Of a stretch of DNA of 64,000 nt, positions 1-8,769 are shown one piece after another (within the stretch, counting starts at the first letter, position 1; every line of letters starts with the position of its first letter). Location of the stretch: positions 2,220,501 through 2,284,500 of the forward strand of contig NZ_JAOQNG010000001.1 of assembly GCF_025961225.1 (NCBI RefSeq), given 5' to 3'. The position numbers and the translations under genes were made by a program. Source of the stretch: Azospirillum canadense. GTDB taxonomy: Bacteria; Pseudomonadota; Alphaproteobacteria; Azospirillales; Azospirillaceae. Under the pieces are notes generated by a model that was given only the letters and a program-made list of their open reading frames with translations, was not told the DNA's origin and searched no databases.

Positions 1-63
1 CTTGAAGTCCGCCGGATCGACGTGGCTGACCGAAAAGGTCATGCGGTCGCTGTTCTCGGACAT
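1..63 (-). CDS. 5' end of a leftward gene, possibly cupin-fold (partial)
   Basis: Reading leftward, a start codon at 63 is preceded by a strong ribosome binding site (GGGAGGAAAGAGC), and an open frame runs off the left edge of the window. Only 21 codons are visible, beginning MSENSDRMTFSVSHVDP. The wording vaguely recalls the N-terminus of small cupin-domain proteins, but 21 residues cannot establish a family. The gene is divergent from propionyl-CoA synthase across about 175 bases, so both may share a control region. The start is well supported by the ribosome site; the function is not. Confidence 0.55.
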   Translation of the reverse strand, partial: MSENSDRMTFSVSHVDPADFK

Positions 64-238
64 GCTCTTTCCTCCCAAACCTTATTGTTGGACCGAGTAT
101 GACCCAAAGCCGCGTCTGGGGCATAGCCCGCCCCCGCACGGCCCCATTGCGGCCCGGGGCGGGCGCCGCGCTATAGTGGTGCCCGCCGCGCAACGCCGCG
201 GCCACGAACGAAGAAGCGCCCTTTCGGGGAGGAAACCC

Positions 239-3200
239 ATGGACCAGTCCGTGACCGCGGACTCCGCCGCCCAGCCGCCGCTGCCGCGGGACGTGACCGT
301 CAACCCGATCCGCTCCGCCGCGGACTGGCAGCGCCAGCGCGCCGCCTGCGAGGCCGACCCCGGCGCCTTCCACGGCGCCATTGCCGCGGAGACCATCCAC
401 TGGTTCGACGGCACCCACTGGCTGATGCGCGACGCCGACGGTGTCTGGCGCGGCTGGAACGCCACGACCGGAGAGGCGGCGGAGCGCGCGGACTGGACGC
501 CCTGGACCCAGGCCTTCGACGGGTCGGAGGCCCCCTTCTACCGCTGGTTCGTGGGATCCCGCACCAACGCCGCCTTCAACGAGGTCGACCGCCACGTCCT
601 GTCCGGTCATGGGGCGGAGGTCGCCTACTGGTACGAGGGCGACCGCTGGGACGCCGCCGCGAACAATGGGCGCGGCGCCCCGGTCCACCACGTCACCCTG
701 ACCCGGCGGGAGTTGCTGGTCCGCTCCGCGCTCGCCGCCCTGGCGCTGCGCGATTTGAGCCTGAACCAGGGCGACCGCATCGCGCTGAACATGCCCAACA
801 TCCTCGACCAGATCGTCTGGACGGAGGGGGCGAAGCGGCTGGGCGTCATCTACACCGCGGTGTTCGGCGGCTTTTCCGACAAGACCCTGTCCGACCGCAT
901 CGAGAACGCCGGCGCCCGCGTCGTCATCACCGCCGACGGGGCCAGCCGCAACGCGGAGGTGGCCGCCTTCAAGGAGGCCTACACCGACCCCGCGCTCGAC
1001 CGCTTCGTGGCCCTGCCCGCGGCGCTCAGCATCACCGAGGAGGTGCTGCGCAGCAAGCTTGGCGACGCCGCCCTGATGGATCCCGTCCGCGCCGGGCTGG
1101 AGGGCGAAATCACCGTCGCCCCCGCCGACGTCATGCGCGAGTTGGGCAAGGCGCTCGACCGCGCCGGCCATCTCGACGCCACCACCATCGCCGACCTGCG
1201 GGCCAGCGTGGCCGAGGCGCTGACCGCCGCGCCCTCGCGCGTGGAAAAGGTCATCGTCGTCCGCCACGTCGGCCTTCCCGACATCGCCTGGACGCCGGGC
1301 CGCGACGTCTGGGCGCACGAGCTTCTGGCGAAGGCCGAACAGACGCTGTGCCGCGCCGCCGGCCTGCCGGACATGGCCGCCCTCCGCACGCTCGACGACC
1401 GCGCGCTCTACGCCGCCGTCGCCAAGGCGGTTCCGTCCGTCCCGGTGGACGCCGAATACCCGCTCTTCATCATCTACACCTCCGGCTCGACCGGGAAGCC
1501 CAAGGGCGTGGTGCACGTCCACGGCGGCTACGTCGCCGGCATCGCCCACACCATGAAGGTCAGCTTCGACGCCCTGCCCGGCCGCGACGTGATCTATGTG
1601 GTCGCCGACCCCGGCTGGATCACCGGCCAGAGCTACCTGATCACCGGCACGCTGGCCGCCCGCATCCCCGGCATCGTGACGGAGGGCGCGCCCGTCTTCC
1701 CCAACGCTGGCCGCTTCGCCTCGATCATCGAGCGGCACAAGGTCACCATCTTCAAGGCGGGCGTGACCTTCCTGAAGACGGTCATGACCCACCCGGAGAA
1801 CCGCGCGGACGTGGAGCGCTACGACCGCTCCACCCTGCGCGTCGCCACCTTCTGCGCGGAGCCGACCAGCCCCGCCGTGCAGGCCTTCGGCATGGCGGTG
1901 ATGACCCCGCAATACATCAACAGCTATTGGGCGACGGAGCACGGCGGCATCGTCTGGACCCACCCCTACGGCAACCCCGACCAGCCCCTGCGCGCCGACG
2001 CCCACACCTACCCGCTGCCCTGGGTGCTGGGCGACGTCTGGGTGTCCGAAGGCGAGCCCGATAGCGAGGGTCGCGTCCCCTACCGCTCCGCCGAGCCGGA
2101 GGAGAAGGGCGAGATCGTCGTCACCGCCCCCTACCCCTACCTGACCCGCACCATCTGGGGCGACGCGGACAATGTCGGAACGCCCGGCTGGACGGGCGAC
2201 CTCGACCGCTTCGCCACGACCTACTTCGGCCGCTTCCGCGATGCGCAGGGCAACCCCGTCTGGGCCTACCTGCAAGGCGACTTCGCACGGAAATACGCGG
2301 ACGGCAGCTTCAGCCTGCACGGCCGCTCCGACGACGTGATCAACGTCTCCGGCCACCGCATGGGGACGGAGGAGATCGAGGGCGCCATCCTCCGCGACAA
2401 GCAGATCAACCCCGACAGCCCTGTCGGGAACGTCATCGTCGTTGGCGCCCCGCACCGGGAAAAGGGCCTGACCCCCGTCGCCTTCGTCCTGCCCGCCAAG
2501 GGGCGCGACCTGACCGCCGACGACGAGCGCCGCCTGAAGGACCTCGTCCGACAGGAGAAAGGCGCCGTTGCCGTCCCCTCCGACATCCTGGTCGTGCCGG
2601 CCTTCCCGGAAACGCGCTCCGGCAAATACATGCGCCGCTTCCTGACGGCCATGATGAACGACGAGCCGCTGGGCGACACCTCCACCCTGCGCAACCCGGA
2701 GTGCCTGACCGACCTCGCCGTTCGCATTGAGGCGTGGAAACGCGGCCAGCAGCGCGCGGAGGAACAGACCCTCATCGAGCGCCAGCGCTTCCTGTCGATC
2801 CAATACGACCGCCTCGGCGAGGGCGTGCGCATGGCGACCGTCACCATCGACAACCCGCCGGTCAACGCGCTGTCCGACCGCCTGCTGGACGAATTGGACA
2901 CGGCGATCGCCCACCTCGCCCGCCGGCCGGACATCCATGCCGTGGTGATCACCGGCACTGGCCGAAACTTCGTCGCCGGCGCCGACATCCGCCAGCTGCT
3001 CGACGAGGTGCAGGACGAGGGCGAGGCGCGCGCCCTGCCCGCCAAGGCCCACGCCGTCTTCCGCGCCATCGAGGCGATGGACAAGCCGGTGATCGCCGCC
3101 ATCCGCGGCGTCGCGCTCGGCGGCGGCTGCGAACTGGCCATGGCCTGCCACCTCCGCGTCGCCGACCCGCGCGCGCGCCTCGGCCAGCCGGAAATCAACC

Positions 3201-5644
3201 TGTTCCTGCCCCCCGGCTACGGCGGCACCCAGCGCCTGCCCCGCCTGCTGCTGCGCAAGGACCCTGAGCGCGGGCATGAACGCGCGCTGGAGATCCTGCT
3301 GTCCGGCCGGCAGATCGACGCGGAAACCGCGCTGGAGTTCGGGCTGGTGGATGTCGTCGCCCGCGGCGCGGACGACGCGCTGACCCTGGCGAAGACGTTG
3401 GCAAGGGAGGTTGCCCTCGGTCTCAATACCCTCTCCCCCCCGGGGAGAGGGAAGGGTGCGGGGGTCCCGCATCTCGGTACGTCCGGCAAAAGCGCAACCC
3501 CCTCACCCCAACCCTCTCCCCGGGGGGGAGAGGGGGTGGAGCGCCTCCTCCGCCAAGCCCACACCGTCGGCCGGGGCCCGGTCGCCGACACCATTGTCGA
3601 CCTCGTCACCACCGGCCTGCGCGACGGCTTCGACGCCGGCTCACATGCGGAAATCGCCGCCTTCGCCCGCTTCCTCCTGGATTCCGAACACGGCGCCAAG
3701 AAGGGCATCGCCCTGTTCCTGGAGAAGAAGTCCCCGCCCCTGCCCGCGCGCCCGCGCCCCGAATCGCGCGACGGCGTGCTGCCCATCGGCAGCCCCCTCT
3801 TCCCCGGCGCCACGCCCCTGCCCCAATGGCAACTCGCCCAGGCCGTCGTCCGCGACCTGGAGACCGGTGCGGCCGCCCACGGCGACCCCGCCGACGCGGA
3901 ACGCGAAGTGGTCATCCCCGTCCCGGAGCCCGGCCCCAACCAAGCGCTCGTCTACGTTCTCGCCTCGGAGGTCAACTACAACGACGTCTGGGCACTGACC
4001 GGCATCCCCATTTCCCTGTTCGACGAGCATGACGAGGACGTGCACATCACCGGTTCCGGTGGCGTCGGGATGGTGGTGCGCATGGGCGAGGCGTTGCAGG
4101 CCCAGGGGCGGCTCGCTGTCGGAGACCTCGTCGCGATCTACTCCGGCGTGTCCGACGTGCTGGATCCGGAGGCCGGCGCCGACCCGATGTTCACCGACTT
4201 CCACATCCAAGGCTACCAGTCGCCGGACGGCAGCCACCAGCAGTTCATGCTAGCCGACGGGCCGCAGCTCTTCCATCTCCCGCCCGACCTCGCGCTGGAG
4301 GAGGCCGGCAGCTACATGCTCGCCGCCGGCACCGCCTACCGCGCGCTGTTCACCGCACTCGACGTCCAGCCCGGCAAGCGCCTGCTGGTGGAGGGGGCGG
4401 CCGGCGGCACCGGCGCCTGGACGGTGGAGCTGGCGCTCGCCCGCCGCATGAAGGTGACCGGCATGGTGTCGTCGGAACGGCGCGCCGCCGCGATCCGTGC
4501 CCGCGGGGCGGGGGCGGTGGACCGCTCCGTTGCCGAAAGCGCCTTCACCCGCATCCCCGCCGACCCGTCGCAGTGGGCGACGTGGGAGGAAGCGGGCCGC
4601 CCCTACCTCGACGCCCTGCGCGCGGCCAACGGCGGCGCCCTGGTGGACTACGCCGTCAGCCACGCCGGTGAGGCCACCTTCCCGCGCACCTTCCAGTCGC
4701 TGGCTGAGGGCGGCGCGCTGACCTTCTTCGGCGCCTCCAGCGGCTACCACATGACCTTCCTCGGCAAGCCCGGCTCCGCCGCGCCCGCCGAGATGCTGCG
4801 CCGCGCCCGGCTCCGCCCCGGCGAGGCCGTGCTGGTCTTCTACGGCGCCGGGGCGGTCGGCCTGCGCGACGACATGGCCCTGTCGGCCATCGAGGCGGCG
4901 CGCGAGTCCGGCGCGCGGATCTGCGTCGTCACCGACCAGGACTCCGAACGCGATTTCGTGCTGTCGCTGGGCTACGGCGAAGCCCTGGCGGGCGCCGTCT
5001 CGCTGGCCGAGATCAAACGCCGCGTGCCGCACTTCGTCTGGCCCGACACCATGCCGGACCTGCCCGACCCGCAGCGCGAGACAGCCGCCTTCAAGGAGGC
5101 CGTGCGCCTCTTCACCGAGGAGACCTTCAAGCCGCTGGGCCAAGCGGTGGGCCGCATCCTGCGCTCCGCCGACAATCCGCGCGGCATGCCCGATCTGGTG
5201 GTGGAGCGAGCCCGGCGCGACACGCTGGCCGTCTCCACCATGATCGTGAAGCCGCACACCGGCCGCGTCGTCTACTGCGGAGACATGGCCCCAGACGGAC
5301 AGCCAAGGCGCTACAGCTTCTACGCCCCGCAGGTCTGGATGCGCCAGCGCCGCATTTTGATGCCCACGGCGGCCATCATCGGCACGCACCTGTCGAACGC
5401 TGCGGAAATCGCAGGGCTGAACCGCGTCATTGCGTCCGGGGCCGTTCGTGTGCCAACGACTTACCTCGGTGCCTGGGACGAGCTGCCCACGCTCCACCAG
5501 GCCATGTGGGAGAACCGCCTGCCCGAGGCGACGGGCGGGGCCGCCAAGGCGGTGGTGAACCATGCGCTCCCGGAGGCCGGCCTGACCTCCAGGGACGAGT
5601 TGCTGATCGCCTGGGCCAGCAAGGCCCTTGGAAAGGAACAATGA
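239..5644 (+). CDS. pcs: trifunctional propionyl-CoA synthase
   Basis: This 1801-residue protein matches the layout and length of propionyl-CoA synthase of Chloroflexus and Erythrobacter (about 1820 residues), which turns 3-hydroxypropionate into propionyl-CoA using ATP, CoA and NADPH. Residues 1-840 are an acyl-CoA synthetase with the phosphate loop YTSGSTGKPKG at 413-423 and the adenylation lysine in RSGKY near 796. Residues about 860-1170 are a crotonase-type hydratase (GADIRQLL near 915, GGGCELAM near 960, PEINLFLPPGYGG near 985). Residues about 1190-1801 are a medium-chain reductase related to crotonyl-CoA reductases (VNYNDVWA near 1245, GAAGGTGA near 1387). The start follows GGGGAGGAAACCC; the frame is open farther upstream, but the synthetase family begins about here. 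Residues about 1064-1100 come from an inserted palindromic repeat. Its stop overlaps the ABC ATPase start (ATGA), so they are translationally coupled. Family assignment is firm; the pathway in this host is inferred. Confidence 0.93.
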   Translation: MDQSVTADSAAQPPLPRDVTVNPIRSAADWQRQRAACEADPGAFHGAIAAETIHWFDGTHWLMRDADGVWRGWNATTGEAAERADWTPWTQAFDGSEAPFYRWFVGSRTNAAFNEVDRHVLSGHGAEVAYWYEGDRWDAAANNGRGAPVHHVTLTRRELLVRSALAALALRDLSLNQGDRIALNMPNILDQIVWTEGAKRLGVIYTAVFGGFSDKTLSDRIENAGARVVITADGASRNAEVAAFKEAYTDPALDRFVALPAALSITEEVLRSKLGDAALMDPVRAGLEGEITVAPADVMRELGKALDRAGHLDATTIADLRASVAEALTAAPSRVEKVIVVRHVGLPDIAWTPGRDVWAHELLAKAEQTLCRAAGLPDMAALRTLDDRALYAAVAKAVPSVPVDAEYPLFIIYTSGSTGKPKGVVHVHGGYVAGIAHTMKVSFDALPGRDVIYVVADPGWITGQSYLITGTLAARIPGIVTEGAPVFPNAGRFASIIERHKVTIFKAGVTFLKTVMTHPENRADVERYDRSTLRVATFCAEPTSPAVQAFGMAVMTPQYINSYWATEHGGIVWTHPYGNPDQPLRADAHTYPLPWVLGDVWVSEGEPDSEGRVPYRSAEPEEKGEIVVTAPYPYLTRTIWGDADNVGTPGWTGDLDRFATTYFGRFRDAQGNPVWAYLQGDFARKYADGSFSLHGRSDDVINVSGHRMGTEEIEGAILRDKQINPDSPVGNVIVVGAPHREKGLTPVAFVLPAKGRDLTADDERRLKDLVRQEKGAVAVPSDILVVPAFPETRSGKYMRRFLTAMMNDEPLGDTSTLRNPECLTDLAVRIEAWKRGQQRAEEQTLIERQRFLSIQYDRLGEGVRMATVTIDNPPVNALSDRLLDELDTAIAHLARRPDIHAVVITGTGRNFVAGADIRQLLDEVQDEGEARALPAKAHAVFRAIEAMDKPVIAAIRGVALGGGCELAMACHLRVADPRARLGQPEINLFLPPGYGGTQRLPRLLLRKDPERGHERALEILLSGRQIDAETALEFGLVDVVARGADDALTLAKTLAREVALGLNTLSPPGRGKGAGVPHLGTSGKSATPSPQPSPRGGEGVERLLRQAHTVGRGPVADTIVDLVTTGLRDGFDAGSHAEIAAFARFLLDSEHGAKKGIALFLEKKSPPLPARPRPESRDGVLPIGSPLFPGATPLPQWQLAQAVVRDLETGAAAHGDPADAEREVVIPVPEPGPNQALVYVLASEVNYNDVWALTGIPISLFDEHDEDVHITGSGGVGMVVRMGEALQAQGRLAVGDLVAIYSGVSDVLDPEAGADPMFTDFHIQGYQSPDGSHQQFMLADGPQLFHLPPDLALEEAGSYMLAAGTAYRALFTALDVQPGKRLLVEGAAGGTGAWTVELALARRMKVTGMVSSERRAAAIRARGAGAVDRSVAESAFTRIPADPSQWATWEEAGRPYLDALRAANGGALVDYAVSHAGEATFPRTFQSLAEGGALTFFGASSGYHMTFLGKPGSAAPAEMLRRARLRPGEAVLVFYGAGAVGLRDDMALSAIEAARESGARICVVTDQDSERDFVLSLGYGEALAGAVSLAEIKRRVPHFVWPDTMPDLPDPQRETAAFKEAVRLFTEETFKPLGQAVGRILRSADNPRGMPDLVVERARRDTLAVSTMIVKPHTGRVVYCGDMAPDGQPRRYSFYAPQVWMRQRRILMPTAAIIGTHLSNAAEIAGLNRVIASGAVRVPTTYLGAWDELPTLHQAMWENRLPEATGGAAKAVVNHALPEAGLTSRDELLIAWASKALGKEQ
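3428..3535. repeat. palindromic repeat inserted in frame inside pcs
   Basis: Two arms (3428-3465 and 3498-3535) are near-perfect inverted copies of each other, and each is itself a small palindrome of the form CCCTCTCCCC / GGGGAGAGGG. This is the look of a dispersed intergenic repeat of the REP/BIME kind, yet it lies inside an open reading frame without interrupting it. It encodes a Pro/Gly/Ser-rich segment containing SPPGRGKGAG and SPQPSPRGGEG, in the C-terminal part of the hydratase domain. Confidence 0.85.
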
Positions 5645-6414
5645 GGCTTATCATCAAGGACCTGTGCCACCGCTACGACGACCTCGTCGTGCTGGAGGGC
5701 ATCGACCTGACGGTGCGCGAGGGGGAGGTGCTGGCGGTCATCGGCCCCTCGGGCTGCGGCAAGTCCACCTTGCTGGGCATCGCGGGCGGCATCGTCGCGC
5801 CCACCTCCGGCACGGTGGAGGTGGCGGGCGACACGCCTGACGGCTGCCTGAACCCGGTCACCTTCATCTTCCAGGACTTCGCCCTGCTGCCCTGGCGCAG
5901 CGTGGAGGACAACGTCGCCCTGGTGCTGGAGCACCACCCCCTCCCGGCGGCGGAACGGCGGGAGCGGATTGAGGCCGGCCTGCGCCGCATGGGCCTGTGG
6001 GACTTCCGCAAGGCTCTGCCGAAGCAGCTGTCCGGCGGCATGCGCCAGCGCGTCGGCATCGCCCGCGCGCTGGCCGTGCGCCCGGCCATGCTTCTGCTGG
6101 ACGAGCCGCTGTCCGCGCTGGACGCCCAGACGCGCGAGCTGCTGATGGAGGATTTCCTGGCGCTCTGGCAGCGGGAGCGGACGACCGCCCTCTACGTCAC
6201 CCACAACCTCGACGAGGCGCTGCGGCTGGCCGACCGCGTGGTGGTGCTGAGCCGCCGGCCCGGCCGCCTGCGCGAGATCGTCACCATCGAGGAGCCGCGC
6301 GACCAGCGCCTCCAGCCCTCCGCCCAGGCCCATCTCGCGGAGGTGCGCGATCGCCTCTGGCACCTGATCCGCGCCGAGGCGCAGCTGGCCGACCGGGAGA
6401 TCGCCAATGCCTGA
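5641..6414 (+). CDS. ABC transporter ATP-binding protein, NitT/TauT family
   Basis: A 257-residue ATPase of the nitrate/taurine/sulfonate importer class that energises the permease encoded next. Walker A is GPSGCGKST near residue 39, the signature is LSGGMRQRVGIARAL near 138, Walker B is LLLDEPLSALD near 158, and the switch histidine is in YVTHNLDEA near 190. The start codon overlaps the stop of propionyl-CoA synthase by four bases and the 3' end overlaps the permease by eight, so the three genes form a tight operon. The family does not fix the substrate. Coupling to a 3-hydroxypropionate-consuming enzyme suggests import of a small organic acid or a precursor of it, which is inference only. 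Confidence 0.9.
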   Translation: MRLIIKDLCHRYDDLVVLEGIDLTVREGEVLAVIGPSGCGKSTLLGIAGGIVAPTSGTVEVAGDTPDGCLNPVTFIFQDFALLPWRSVEDNVALVLEHHPLPAAERRERIEAGLRRMGLWDFRKALPKQLSGGMRQRVGIARALAVRPAMLLLDEPLSALDAQTRELLMEDFLALWQRERTTALYVTHNLDEALRLADRVVVLSRRPGRLREIVTIEEPRDQRLQPSAQAHLAEVRDRLWHLIRAEAQLADREIANA

Positions 6415-7216
6415 CACCAGTCTCCCGGTCGCATCGGCCCAGCCCGTCCGCTTCCGCGGCGGCGGCTTCACCGTCCGGACGCACCGTTGGGCGGCGCTGC
6501 TGGCCTTCGCGGTGCTGATCGCCGTATGGGAATCGACCAACCGCTTCGGGCTCGTCAGCGCGCTGTTCCTGCCGCCGCCAAGCGCGGTGGCCAAGGCGCT
6601 CGGCGCCATGGTTGCCGACGGCAGCCTGTGGCAGCACCTGAAGGCCTCACTGATGCGGATCGGCGTGGGCTGGGCCATGGGTACGGTCGGCGGCATGGCG
6701 GTGGGCTTTGCCATGGGCATCGGCTCCGTGGCAAGGGCCGTGGGCGTGCCGCTGGTGTCGGCCTTCTTCCCGATCCCGAAGATCGCGCTGCTGCCGCTGT
6801 TCATCCTGTGGTTCGGCATCGGGGAGCCGTCGAAGTTCGCCACCATCGGCTTCGGCGTCTTCTTCCCCACCGTCATCGCCACCTACAGCGCCATCGATTC
6901 GGTGCCGCGCAACCTGATCCGCATGGCGCAGAGCTTCGGCCTGCCCTGGGCGTCGATCCTGCGCAAGATCGTGCTGCCGGGCGCCCTGCCCGGCATCCTG
7001 GCCGGCTTCCGCATCACCGCCTCCATCGCGCTGATCCTGGTCGTGGCGGCGGAGATGATCGGGGCGGAGTACGGCATCGGCGCCTTCGTGCTGACCGCCG
7101 GCAACCTGATGCTGACGGACCAACTGCTGGCCGGCGTGCTGGTCCTGTCGCTGCTCGGCCTCGCCATCGGCACCGTGCTGTCGATCCTGGAACGCCGCCT
7201 GCTGAAGTGGCGGTAA
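6407..7216 (+). CDS. ABC transporter permease, NitT/TauT family
   Basis: A 269-residue inner-membrane permease of the SsuC/TauC type with about six hydrophobic helices. It carries the cytoplasmic EAA-like loop (SFGLPWASILRKIVLPGALPGILAG, near residues 180-204) that docks on the ATPase. It starts inside the last codons of the ATPase gene and is separated from the periplasmic binding protein by 78 bases that hold a hairpin-forming repeat. The fold and role are clear; the substrate is not. Confidence 0.9.
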   Translation: MPDTSLPVASAQPVRFRGGGFTVRTHRWAALLAFAVLIAVWESTNRFGLVSALFLPPPSAVAKALGAMVADGSLWQHLKASLMRIGVGWAMGTVGGMAVGFAMGIGSVARAVGVPLVSAFFPIPKIALLPLFILWFGIGEPSKFATIGFGVFFPTVIATYSAIDSVPRNLIRMAQSFGLPWASILRKIVLPGALPGILAGFRITASIALILVVAAEMIGAEYGIGAFVLTAGNLMLTDQLLAGVLVLSLLGLAIGTVLSILERRLLKWR

Positions 7217-7235
7217 GTTATTGAAATTGCAAGCC

Positions 7236-7270
7236 TGTTGGGTGTCGGCTGACGCCTCCACCCAACCTAC
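7236..7270. repeat. half copy of the GTAGGTTGGGTGGAG repeat
   Basis: The segment can fold because TGTTGGGT faces ACCCAACC across a short loop. Its right side, CCTCCACCCAACCTAC, matches the right arm of the full inverted repeat at 31861-31945. It lies between the permease and the binding-protein gene, where a hairpin could protect or separate transcript segments. Confidence 0.65.
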
Positions 7271-7294
7271 GAAAACACAAGGGAGAAGACACTG

Positions 7295-8329
7295 ATGACT
7301 GTCGTGCGTTGGGGCCGTCGGAAAGTATTGGGGCGGACGGTAATTGGAATGATGGGCGCTGCGGCCCTGGCGCTGTCGGCCGCGCCCGCCCTGGCCCAGA
7401 CCCTGGAGAAGACCTCCATCGGCGTGCTGGCGCTGGCCTCCTCCGGGCCGATCTTCATCGCCAAAAGCAAGGGCTACTTCGAGAAGGAGGGGCTCGACGT
7501 CGACCTGAAGATGTTCACCTCGGCCCAGCAGGTGCCGGTGGCCGTGGCGTCGGGCGACGTGGACTTCGGCGTCACCGGCCTGACCGCCGGCTTCTACAAC
7601 CTCGCGGCCAAGGGGGCCGTCACCATGATCGCGGCGCAGAGCCGCGACGAGCCGGGCTTCGAACTCAGCGCCTACGTCGCGACCAACGCCGCCTTCGCCG
7701 CCGGGCTGAAGAAGCCCGCCGACCTGAAGGGCAAGCGCATCGCCATCACCACCGTGGGCTCCACGTTCCACTACATGCTGGGGCTGCTCGGGCAGAAATA
7801 CGGCTTCACGGTCAAGGACCTGACCATGGTGCCGCTGCAGGACGTGCCGAAGATGACCGCCGCCTTCAAGGGCGGCCAAGTCGACGCCATCGTGGCGCCG
7901 GTGACGGTCGCCCGCCAGATGGTCGCGGATGGCGCCGGCACGATCATCGGCTGGGTCGGCGACGAGACGCCCTGGCAGCTCGGCGCGCTGTTCACCGGCC
8001 CGAAGACGATCGCCCAGCGCCGCCCGACGGTGGAGAAGTTCGTCCGCGCCTACCAGACGGCGCTGGCCGAGTACCACGCGGCCTTCAACACCAAGGACGC
8101 CCAGGGAGCCATCGTGAAGGGCCCCGGCTACGACGCCCTGCTGACCATCATCGCCGAGGCCACCAAGCAGAAGCCCGAGGTCGTCGCCGCCGGCCTGCCC
8201 TACGTGGATCCGCAGGGCAAGCTTCTGGTCAACGACGTCGTCAACCAGGTGAAGTTCTGGCAGGCCGAAGGCCAGGTGGACAAGACGCTGGACGCCAAGT
8301 CCATCATGGACCTCAGCTTCGTGAAGTGA
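7295..8329 (+). CDS. ABC transporter substrate-binding protein, SsuA/THI5-like
   Basis: A 344-residue periplasmic binding protein with a Sec signal peptide (basic start, hydrophobic core, cleavage near APALAQ, about residue 35). The mature chain has the bilobed NMT1/THI5-like fold features: a first strand followed by GPIFIAKSKGYFEKEGLDVDL and a SGDVDFGVTG loop. The start codon follows AGGGAGAAGACACTG. It completes the importer begun at 5641, after a hairpin-bearing gap that may allow higher expression of the binding protein. This family binds nitrate, taurine, alkanesulfonates, pyrimidine precursors and others, so the ligand cannot be read from sequence. Confidence 0.88.
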   Translation: MTVVRWGRRKVLGRTVIGMMGAAALALSAAPALAQTLEKTSIGVLALASSGPIFIAKSKGYFEKEGLDVDLKMFTSAQQVPVAVASGDVDFGVTGLTAGFYNLAAKGAVTMIAAQSRDEPGFELSAYVATNAAFAAGLKKPADLKGKRIAITTVGSTFHYMLGLLGQKYGFTVKDLTMVPLQDVPKMTAAFKGGQVDAIVAPVTVARQMVADGAGTIIGWVGDETPWQLGALFTGPKTIAQRRPTVEKFVRAYQTALAEYHAAFNTKDAQGAIVKGPGYDALLTIIAEATKQKPEVVAAGLPYVDPQGKLLVNDVVNQVKFWQAEGQVDKTLDAKSIMDLSFVK

Positions 8330-8339
8330 GCGGGAGCGC

Positions 8340-8666
8340 TCAGCGCTTGCCCGGCGCGTAGACCTTCGGCTGAGCGAAGTTCAAGTGGTCCAGAAGCTCC
8401 TTGGTGACGCAGCCGTCAACGGGGAGCTTCGCCGCCTTCTGGTAGGCGCGGACGGCGGTGCGGGTGTTGGGCCCCATTTTGCCGTCCGCCGTACCGGCCT
8501 TGAAGCCGTGCTCGTTCAGCGCCGACTGGGCACCCTGCACATAGGCATACCGCATGTCCGACGGCATGTTCTCGTCCGGACAGACCGCGAAAGCCGGCGC
8601 GGCGGCAAAGGCGGTGAGGGCAAAGCAGGCGGCGATGGCGCTGCGGGCCATGGCTGGGCGCATCAT
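8340..8666 (-). CDS. secreted peptidoglycan-binding domain protein
   Basis: A 108-residue exported protein with an N-terminal signal peptide (ACFALTAFAAAPAFA, cleaved near residue 26). The rest is a single PG_binding_1-like three-helix domain, recognised by QSALNEHGFKAGTADGKMGPNTRTAVRAY. Two cysteines (VCPDEN and DGCVTK) may form a disulfide. I chose the ATG at 8666 because GGAGACC lies just upstream and it begins the signal peptide; the frame is open beyond it. It converges tail to tail with the binding-protein gene, leaving 10 bases. A role in cell-wall anchoring is inferred from the domain. Confidence 0.8.
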   Translation of the reverse strand: MMRPAMARSAIAACFALTAFAAAPAFAVCPDENMPSDMRYAYVQGAQSALNEHGFKAGTADGKMGPNTRTAVRAYQKAAKLPVDGCVTKELLDHLNFAQPKVYAPGKR

Positions 8667-8769
8667 GGTTGGTCTCCGTTCTTGTTTGCGGGGATCAACA
8701 CGGCAGAGGCCGCGCTGCTTCGGAAGGGATAAAAATTGGCGGGGCCTCGTCCCCTTCCGTCCCGGCCCC

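Noticed and set aside
147..177. Promoter for propionyl-CoA synthase (TTGCGG ... TATAGT)
   Set aside because: The -10 is good but the spacer is 19 bases and the region is GC-palindromic, so I did not list it as a feature.
4250..5641. 463-codon open frame on the minus strand inside propionyl-CoA synthase
   Set aside because: It mirrors the codon periodicity of the true gene in GC-rich DNA, its translation is low-complexity Gly/Ala/Arg/His, and it has no domain or ribosome site.
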